DNA of 64,000 nt from Lojkania enalia (taxonomy: Eukaryota; Ascomycota; Dothideomycetes; Pleosporales). The stretch is from NCBI GenBank assembly GCA_010094045.1, contig ML986587.1, positions 1 to 64,000 on the forward strand, in the 5' to 3' direction. Below the pieces are notes generated by a model, which was not told the DNA's origin, searched no databases, and saw only the letters and a list, made by a program, of their open reading frames with translations. Position 1 is the stretch's first letter. Every line of letters starts with the position of its first letter. Positions 56,413 through 64,000 of the stretch are shown here, piece after piece. A program made the position numbers and the translations under genes.

Positions 56413-57111
56413 TTACAATGACTCCGTCACTTCGGGGTCATCCCAATCGACGGTCCCTTGCCATTCGATTTCGAATTTCACGGACTTGTAATGTCTGTTC
56501 CACATCCACGCCTCAGCGATATCAAATAACAAGTCCATTCTTAGCCCGTCCATTCTCTTCAGCATCCGCGTCGAGATATATCCACTTCGGTAGCTGTGAC
56601 GATTATATTCATTTTCTTCCAACTCGCTCGCGACGACCTGTCTGATTGGAGGAAGTACGGGATACATGCAACGCCAACTTGCATTTGCACGAACAACAGC
56701 ATCTTGATATCTCTTATCTCTCTGTGGGAAAGAATGGGAGTGGAAATACCCCCAAGTGAATTTCAAGGCAAGCAGGGGATTGAATCGAGAGACATTATCC
56801 TTCCGATCATGCCACTTCATAAACAGAACTTCCTGGATATCAGGAGAAGATTGGATGACAGCATTCCATCGGCGATTGACTTGGTTCGCATTGCACAGCA
56901 CAAATCGCATCCCGTAAGCTTTCTTTCTAAGCTCCGCCATATCCCTCACAGCTGCTAGTAACACATGGTCCTTTGATTCCCAATTAATTTCTGACCTTCC
57001 ATCTGTCGTCGAAGAGGGGTTTTGAGTTGATAATCCAGCGTAGAAAAGGATTGGTTCGAGTAGCTCTGGGAGACAGAGGACGCGGCTGGCGGCGCTCTCA
57101 ACAGCGTCCAT
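56413..57111 (-). CDS. F-box-like protein
   Basis: Single-exon gene of 232 residues. The N terminus shows the fungal F-box-like pattern: VLCLPELLEPILFYAGL, then after a linker MRFVLCNANQVNRRWNAVIQ with SSPDIQEVLFM. This is the L-P-E-L-L-x-x-I-L ... V-N-x-x-W-x-x-x-I-x-x-S-P-x-L-Q form common in ascomycete F-box families. The rest (KFTWGYFHSHSFPQRDKRYQ, ASWRCMYPVLPPIRQV, MDGLRMDLLFDIAEAW) continues the conserved C-terminal region of that family. A role as substrate receptor in an SCF ubiquitin ligase is the family expectation; the substrate is unknown. The first ATG is 57,111; the frame extends four codons further only with a TTG. Confidence 0.8.
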   Translation of the reverse strand: MDAVESAASRVLCLPELLEPILFYAGLSTQNPSSTTDGRSEINWESKDHVLLAAVRDMAELRKKAYGMRFVLCNANQVNRRWNAVIQSSPDIQEVLFMKWHDRKDNVSRFNPLLALKFTWGYFHSHSFPQRDKRYQDAVVRANASWRCMYPVLPPIRQVVASELEENEYNRHSYRSGYISTRMLKRMDGLRMDLLFDIAEAWMWNRHYKSVKFEIEWQGTVDWDDPEVTESL

Positions 57112-58030
57112 AGTACTCCGCAAGCGATCAGAATCTTATTCAACACAACGAGAATACAGATTAATTGATAGAATTAATTTCCTCTGATGATTAGATGCCA
57201 TTTAGCAAATATTTGCTTGATGGCAGCCTAGCCTTGTTGCCTTGAAACTGATGATATAACTCTAAGCCACCCAAGCACTGCCACAGAAGCGTGCCGGTTG
57301 ATCGACTTTGGAATTCCGAGGGGCTGAGTCCAATCAAATTAAGAACGCGGTCGCTAACGATATACCTATATGACTAGTCTTTAGAGGCTTGGTAGTGGAA
57401 GTGAGACCCGGTTCAAAGTCTCTGTCCGAAGAGCGCAACAGCCGTCTGCTCTTTCTGAACCGTAATAACAATCCATTTTCTTGTGCATGTGTATTTGGGA
57501 GCCGCCACCAATACGGAACGACCTACATATTTTGACAACTCGAATTTAACAAAACCTAGGGTGCAAAATACTTTGAGTTTCCAACGAGATGCCAGCAGCT
57601 GTAACTTGACGGCTTGGCGTACGAAGCGAACTACAGGTCATGTCTACAGTACGTAGGTATCATTGATATCACTAGTGTATATGGGAGCATTCGGGGAAGA
57701 GCTTTAGGGAGGTCTGCTCTTCCGTCGTTCATCTGGAAGGCGATAGAAATGAAGGCGACATAGGATATTTGCGATATTGAGGTGCGCATCTAGTCTTCCT
57801 GAAATCACATAAACGAGTTTGATAGGACATCCGTCTATAGTTGCCTAGATTATTAGTATCAGTGTTTCAGCATACGCGACGCGTTGTGGTCGCGTTTTGG
57901 AGCTATGACCATATTGATGTCATCCTGGCTCAACAACACCTTAACCCCTATGCATCCTGACGTTAACTCCTAATCACCACCAGCACTGAGTGCTAAAACA
58001 TTCTCAGAAATCACATAAATTAAAGTCACA
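57112..58030. other. divergent intergenic region
   Basis: Lies between the head-to-head starts of the F-box-like gene (-) and the acidic protein gene (+). It holds both promoters. No gene or clear core element is recognised. Confidence 0.5.
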
Positions 58031-59323
58031 ATGCCAGCATCCAAGCGACAGAAGACCGGCAAGGACTCAAGCGTGAGCACACGGAAGGATAATTCCGAGT
58101 CCTCAAACACTCACAAGGACCATGCAGCATCCAATGAAGTAGGACCACCCGTCTGTTCAACTCTTCAAGGGCTTTTCTTGCTAAAGTAATGTAGGAGTGT
58201 CTTGGACAGAAACCTCCGTACGAATATATTTGCTTCTTTCGCCCGTTCTTCGACCTCAAAGCAGAAAATTGGGAAAGTGACGACGATCTTGACGGGGATG
58301 AGCTCTTTGATGAGTATAGGAAACAATTCAATGAACAAGAGGAAAAAGATATCGCTTTAAAGCCAGCAGCTGATCATAAGGATTGGAAATGGGTGATCAT
58401 GCGGGAGGGCTGGAAGATATTCTGCGACTACAAGAGGCGCGCCAAGTACTGCAATCCAGATAACTTCGGCATGTACATTTATAACGACTGGTATAGTTGG
58501 GGACTGCTGGAACTTATCGAAAACTTCGTAAGTGTCGACGTGCTCTGATAGATTCCAGATGTTTGACCTCTCGAAGATGCTCGCATTTGACAAGGAATTC
58601 AGAAAAGGCACAGAGATTTCTCGCAATCAAATGTGGGCTATCATCAGTGCCCTAGGTCTGTGGCTCAATGACGGTGGCGGTGATGCATTCATACGTATGT
58701 TTTCCTACAACGTCCTTTGAACTTTCATATCATAACATCACTCGCTTGCTCTAGAGAACGAAGACGGAGATAAGGTGAGAGCCCAAACCGGCCTAGTGGG
58801 TTGCGCACTTCTTACAGCTTTGGACGCTCTTGAGCGTGCTGGAGAGCTTAAGCCCGATTCGAAATTTCTCGACCTTCCCTTAGTTATCAGCATATTCCTT
58901 GAATGGGCTCATAATCTCGATGATTATGGTATCGACGGTGATAATGCTAGCTGGCGCTCGGACGCTGTTGACTACTTCAAGAAAGCGAAGTTTGATCCCG
59001 AAAAGGGTGTTTCGGTAACTGCGAAACGACTTCATGATCTCGATAGAGCAAATCAAGAAGAAGAAGAAGAAGAAGATGATGATGATGATGATGAGCCCGG
59101 TGACAGCAGTGCTGCACATCGCGGATCTAAGAAAGATCCATGGGGCTGGAAGGCGCATTTGAAGGATTTCAAGCGGATGCATACAGTGAAGATGGGCGGA
59201 ACTCAGTATGATATTACGAAGATGAGTAAGAAAGAAAGAGCCAGATACGCTTTCGATGGCAAGGATCCTTTGGCCGATGTCCCTGCTCATGCTCTAAAGG
59301 AGGGTCTACTTGATTTTGAGTAG
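58031..59323 (+). CDS. acidic protein of unknown function, four exons
   Basis: Not recognised as a named family. Exons 58031-58138, 58210-58527, 58559-58694 and 58755-59323 encode 376 residues. The junctions read SNE-KPPYEYICFFRPFFDLK, LLELIENF-MFDLSKML and DAFI-QNEDGDKVRAQTG, all in frame with GT-AG ends. The N terminus is short and basic (MPASKRQKTGK), like a nuclear localisation signal. The middle is helical and Trp-rich (KDWKWVIMREGWKIFCDYKR, NDWYSWGLLELIENF). Near the C terminus a Glu/Asp run (about 6 Glu then 7 Asp) coded by GAA/GAT repeats precedes KKDPWGWKAHLKDFKRMHTV and KMGGTQYDITKMSKKERARY. The intron count and even amino-acid use support a real gene. No transmembrane segment or signal peptide is seen; nuclear or cytosolic location is inferred. 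Confidence 0.8.
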
Positions 59324-61267
59324 ACAGTTGTAACAAAAATGCGTCGACTATTAATTGAAAAGGGAGGAGTAATTCTTTCTTCAGCTTCCAAGGTGTCAGA
59401 TCAAATGTTACTACGTTAGCAATTAGGCTAGAGCTCCATCCATGGCTCGTCAGCAAGGTTATTCGGAACAATAACTACTCGCTCTAAACTGAACTGGGAT
59501 CCTGAGTAATGGAAATAGTTTTATGAAATAGTGTTTAATTAGCAAAATGTTATACTAAAAGCGCCAGCGCTCTATCCAAACCCACGTTCTTAGGACACCG
59601 ACATACCCTACAGAAACTATCCAGGCATAAACACTTCTCCCCCTAATGAGCGTACCTCTTAAAACCAAGTTCCTAGGATGAGCATTACTCTGTGTACTAT
59701 CAATGGTTGAGTGAAGGTCCTTAGGTGATTTGACACGCTTATACCCGGTCTGAAATATATTGCCCCCTGGCTGCACGCTCCTTCCCCCGAACACTTCAAC
59801 CCAGTTGAACCGCAACCTCGATCAGTATAGAAGTGCAATTAAAGTTGCGGGTAGTACAGTGGAGAGCTATCTCGCTTCTGCTTCGCCCCGCACTCAGCCA
59901 ACCAGACCCACCGGAAGATATTCACTCTCGGCTAATATACCTCAGGCTTGTCCTTGGCAATCATGTGGGGTTCTACGTGTAAGTTGAAAAGACCTCGGAG
60001 AGCGCTTCGTCTAACCCTTCATCGGCTTTTTAATATCTTCGACCACTCTTACTCATGATATGGTTCCACAAGCCATATTCTCAGATTAACATCGTTGATC
60101 GCCTTCTCCTATTCCTAGGTCAGGAAAAATCGAGTCTGACCGTGGATCATACCATAGGTTATTACCGCATTTGTAGAGCCCCACGTACGGAAATGTTGTT
60201 GAAAGCGCGTATTTTGGGCCTTCAAATGCTCTTATCTGTTTCCTGGACGCTATCTCAGTCTTCGGCGTTTGACCTAAGCAAAGTACCTGTCATCCTTATA
60301 CCGATTGCGGCTCCTTTCACTCCTCGATATTTAGGTCCCCACTTATGACACTAGCTGACTGAGAGTGCCTCTATCTCCAGATAGGCTTTTTGCTCGTGAA
60401 CAAAAGGTCCTCCACATATTTTTTTTACTCAGATCCTCTCATTTTTGTCCACCATATTGTGTTGAGTATCAGCTTTGGTCTGCTCGTTCCCCAGGACGAT
60501 ATTTAATACATGTTTTGAAAGTAGCGGCCCAACGATCCTACTGGACCCAAAAAATGTCGCGGACTGCCCTCGGACATTAGGTCCAGAAACATGAGGATTT
60601 ATAAGAACGTGGCAATGCGTGCTTTTTATATTGTTCCCACCGCAGACTGGTGCCAGTGCATGACTCCCGCTTGGTCTAGATAAGGCCAACAATATTTCAA
60701 ATGCAGCACATAGAAGACGCGTCCACAAAATAATGCTGTGATAGGTACATACGCTGTTTAGGTGCGCAATGTCTTCAAATACGGCGTATCGAAATCAGAT
60801 TAAGTAACGATGTTCCTGCTCGATTCTGCGTTCATATATCGGACAGCCGGGAGGCCAGGGTCTTGCATATTAAGACCAAATGTTCTTTAAATCTTCATAT
60901 TGACTTCCGTGCGGCGAACCCCGGCATTGGGCTATGACGGTGGTCTCTTCCATTTCGCACTGGGCTGTTCCTCTCGCTATGACACGCTTGAAGAGGCCCA
61001 GCCAGCCCCTGCACGACATCGGTAGCGATCGACGTCGCTATTAATCAATTTTTCATACAGACGTACCACCAACGGTTAGCTCACGGACATTATCATTACC
61101 AAGATCAAAACGGTCTCAAGATTTTCGGCATTCACGGCAAGGTACTTTTGAATCTCTTCCAACAATAATTGATAAATGGCCCAGGCATCTCGGAGCCATT
61201 CTCCTGTCGTTCTTTTCGCCCTCGTTTCACCCCGTTGACACTTTCCATTGTGAAGTCGAGAACAAAC
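59324..61267. other. 1.9-kb gene-poor stretch
   Basis: Nothing recognisable between the acidic protein gene and the second DUF1996 gene, both on the plus strand. The final part is the promoter of the latter. Confidence 0.5.
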
Positions 61268-62717
61268 ATGCAGTGGAGCTCCTTCGTCGCGTTTGCGCTC
61301 TTCGCGCCCACTCATGCGCTGATTCGATTTGGTTGCTCGCAGCTTGTTGTAGACCGTCTTGATCCCCTCGTTAATCCAGGTCAAAACCCATCTCCTCATC
61401 TTCACCAGATCATTGGAGGAGTGAGTGTGACTTTGAAACTGGCAGAAAATCGCCGCTGATGAACCCAGAATGCTTTCAACACTAGCATGTTCCCCGAGGA
61501 CCTCGATCCGCCAAAGGTGGCCACTTGCACAACATGCCAGCCGTCGGAAGACTTTTCAAATTACTGGACTGCCTCCCTGTACTTCCGCGCTAGGAACGGA
61601 ACTTATAAGCGAGTTCCCCAGAAGGGAAATGTTGGTTTTGAGGGTCAGAATGGTGGAATGACCGTGTACTACATGCAGAATCAGCTTGCCGACTACCAGC
61701 AACTATCGAAAGTCAAGGCATTCCAGCCTGTAAGTTTCTCTTTATACTATACAAAAAACAATATATTTTGACAATTCCTAGGGATTTCGCATGCTCATTG
61801 GCAGCCCAGAGGCTAGTACCAAAGAGCAAGCCGACAAGTACCCACAACTCACATATACTTGCTTGCAAGACATGAACACGCGATTCCCGGAAACCAAGGA
61901 CTTCCCGAAGAAGCCCTGCCCTGCCGGTATTATGGTCAATGTCCGATTCCCAACGTGAGATATCTTCCAATTGATAATTCTATGATTTAGCGACTCACAT
62001 CTTGCAGATGCTGGGACGGCGTGAACCTTGACAGCCCAGATCATATCTCCCACATGTCTTATCCTGCTAGCGGCACCTTCGAATCACAGGGCCCATGCCC
62101 AGCCTCCCGTACGTAACCTTCTAGTACATATACTATGCCTTTTCGACGGGCAGATGGACTTTGACGAATAGCCTCTTGGCCGGTGATGCTTGGAGATCCA
62201 TTGGTCCAGATCAGATCGGCTTAGTATCGTAATATTTCCTTATTCGAGATGTTACTTACTAACTCCATCCTTTATTTAGACCCCGTCCGTATGCCTCAGG
62301 TCCTATACGAAGTCATCTTCGAGACCAAGGCTTTCAACAACCAGGCCGACTGGCCGACAGACGGCAAGCAGCCTTTCGTCTGGTCTTTCGGTGATACGTA
62401 AGAAGCCCATCCGTTCCTTAAACGTGCATTAATGTAGACGGCTGACCTTCATAGCACCGGCTATGGCAACCATGGCGATTACGTCTTCGGATGGAAAGAT
62501 GATTCGCTCCAGAAAATTATGGATGAGGCATGCTACGTCAACTGCAAGAGCATGAAGACGCAGTCCATCGACGCTATGAATGCTTGCTCTATCCCTAGAC
62601 GGGTGAACGAGGATATTGGAGACGAGAACTGTAAGGATTACGAACCTTTGAAACGATGTGCGCAATTAACTAGTATAAGGGCTCGAGGCTATTCCCGGTC
62701 AACCGATGATTCGATAG
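61268..62717 (+). CDS. secreted DUF1996-domain protein, seven exons
   Basis: Exons 61268-61420, 61469-61729, 61782-61954, 62008-62108, 62280-62397, 62455-62630 and 62680-62717 give 339 residues. A signal peptide (MQWSSFVAFALFAPTHA) leads into IRFGCSQLVVDRLDPLVNPG and PSPHLHQIIGGNAFNTSM, the hallmark of DUF1996. Later blocks are NYWTASLYFRARNGTYKRVP, GFRMLIGSPEAS, RFPTCWDGVNLDSPDHISHM, PVRMPQVLYEVIFET, WSFGDTTGYGNHGDYVFGW and a Cys pair (ACYVNC). The last intron (GTAAGG to TATAAG, branch TTAAC) restores the family ending ENWLEAIPGQ and places the stop at 62,717; reading straight through would instead give an unlikely basic tail. Intron 4 is long (171 nt). Compared with the DUF1996 protein at 28,155, it lacks the Ser/Thr-rich tail. 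Function of the family is not established; extracellular location is supported by the signal peptide. Confidence 0.92.
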
Positions 62718-63910
62718 ATGCTCGCGGTTGTGATTGGTGCGAATCTCCTTCCTTCGGTGTGCCTCACGTATGTATGAGAAGTTTTAGAATGTATACAATC
62801 AAATCAAACCCAAGTTCAAAAATCCAACCACGACGACTGTATCGCCCAAAATTTAACGTTGCGGACACGCAGCCTTAACGTGAAATCGTCTTCTCCCCAA
62901 CTAAATGTAAGTCTATCTATTTCAATATGCGCACAGTGGAACTTCTCTATTGCTTTCGATTCGCTACAATATCTTACGTATGGCTTAATATCATATACCC
63001 CTGTGCCATGCTTTTCTTCTTTTACTCCTGTCACCTCAAGGCCCCACAACCACCCCCACTTCTCCATGTCCATACGTCAATAAAGTCACAAAATTGCATT
63101 TTATACGGTACATTGCAGTTCTCTATTCGTAGAATATGCGGCTCTGAGCCGTTCTGAGCTACACAAAGTAATTGATTCGTTAAAAGCATGTTACACGCGA
63201 CATTTAGGAAGTATACAAAGGAGCGATTCTAGTGCGATCCAAAAGTGTCGAAGCCAATGAAATAACAGTAAGAATATTTGGGTTCCCCTCGCAGCAAAAG
63301 TCTGTGTAAGAAAACTAAATAGATACCGCAATGGTTTGAAAATTATAAGAAGCAGTGGTGTGTGTACGCACTTTATCACACCATCACATCTGACCGCGCA
63401 CGCAAATGAGGTCAACTAATAAGTTCTCAAACTCTATTTTACTATACACTATAGAAAAACCTATCATTCCTTTCCATTCTAAAGTAGCGCCGTGACGTCC
63501 CACTCTACTTTAAAGAATGAACCCTGATTTAGAAGGCTGTTGGGTATCCCCCAAAGTGAGCTTCACTGTTGCACAATTTCAAACCACTAAAAAAGAAAAC
63601 TGTAAATGCTTACCACCGAGGCGAAGCGAAGTAATTGGAACTAGGGATCACAACTAGAAGCATCAGCTAGCAGTGCTTGTCCGGAACAGGTGCCTCCCAT
63701 CTACCCGAGCATTAGGGGTGGTGGAGTGGCAAGTACCTCTGTTTTAATCTTCCTTTTCTAGGCTTCTAGGCCGAAATGATCGTAGATGTTTGTAAACTTA
63801 GGTAGCTTTTAATTCTTGTTTAGCATGAAGCATTTTGGATTTCACCATGTTTCTTCACAGCAGTCGTAGCGGAGGCGGGAGAGCCTTTTCATTCTATAGG
63901 ACAAGGGGTT

Positions 63911-63941
<31 letters not shown>

Positions 63942-64000
63942 GAGAAAAACAACAGCGACGCGACAAAAATATAAGACGCAAATCAACCTTGCCGTGGAAA
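62718..64000. other. AT-rich 3' flank of the window
   Basis: No gene recognised. It contains the 3' region of the DUF1996 gene, broken short frames, and an A-rich AAAAG microsatellite near the end. Confidence 0.5.
63911..63949. repeat. (AAAAG)n microsatellite after an A run
   Basis: Eleven A are followed by several GAAAA units and an interrupted last unit (AGAGAAAAAC). Confidence 0.9.

Noticed and set aside
1..64000. tRNA or rRNA genes, CRISPR arrays, terminal inverted repeats of DNA transposons, LTRs
   Set aside because: No convincing tRNA B-box/anticodon arrangement, no repeat-spacer array, and no paired terminal repeats with target-site duplications could be seen by eye; a covariance-model and repeat search would be needed to exclude small or degraded ones.

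Overview
This is nuclear DNA of a filamentous ascomycete (Pezizomycotina). The genes carry many short GT-AG introns, mostly about 45-75 nt, often with a recognisable branch site (for example GCTAATG). They also include families typical of that group: a NIMA-type kinase with its characteristic in-domain insert, a GH45 endoglucanase-like protein, DUF1996 secreted proteins, a rhodopsin-domain membrane protein, a fungal TauD-like dioxygenase and a Zn2Cys6-type regulator. I cannot place the class or genus. The window is eukaryotic, so operons and ribosome binding sites do not apply.

The layout alternates gene islands with gene-poor tracts. Island 1 (0.4-6.4 kb): nimA (-), a divergently transcribed ankyrin/double-BTB protein (+), and a dienelactone-hydrolase-family protein (+) with a possible mitochondrial presequence. 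At 7.1-8.6 kb lies a broken major-facilitator-like transporter, then a second dienelactone-hydrolase-family gene (-, 10.2-11.0), another coding remnant near 12.4-12.7 kb and a GNAT acetyltransferase (+, 13.7-14.4). After a 3.4 kb empty tract come a 5-exon rhodopsin-domain membrane protein (+, 17.9-19.4) and a GH45-like secreted protein (-, 21.5-22.5). The tract 22.5-28.1 kb is gene-poor and holds a decayed MAP kinase kinase kinase. Then come a secreted DUF1996 protein (+, 28.2-29.8), a cytochrome P450 (+, 33.4-35.7) and a small basic AT-hook protein (+, 36.4-37.3) whose frame is broken at a 25-A run.

The second half holds a GNAT protein (-, 38.8-39.8), a large Zn2Cys6-like regulator (+, 40.9-43.4), an 87-A tract, a TauD-type Fe(II)/2-oxoglutarate dioxygenase (-, 44.2-45.6), a 4.5 kb tract without recognisable genes, and a secreted copper amine oxidase (-, 50.1-52.5). 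After that come a decayed short-chain dehydrogenase (55.35-56.1), an F-box-like protein (-, 56.4-57.1), an acidic conserved-looking protein of unknown function (+, 58.0-59.3), and a second, seven-exon DUF1996 protein (+, 61.3-62.7).

Functionally this is a mix of housekeeping genes at the left end and accessory secreted or redox enzymes elsewhere. The genes do not form an obvious biosynthetic cluster: there is no polyketide synthase, NRPS or terpene synthase beside the P450, dioxygenase or regulator. The regulator/dioxygenase pair at 41-45.6 kb is the only neighbourhood that might be a small functional unit. I found no convincing undescribed multi-gene system. The most unusual items are a GH45-like protein that has lost the family's catalytic acid and gained a GPI-like tail, a GC-AG intron plus homopolymer break in the AT-hook gene, and an 87-base poly(A) tract. 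Exon boundaries were derived by hand from reading frame, splice sites and family conservation, not from transcripts.
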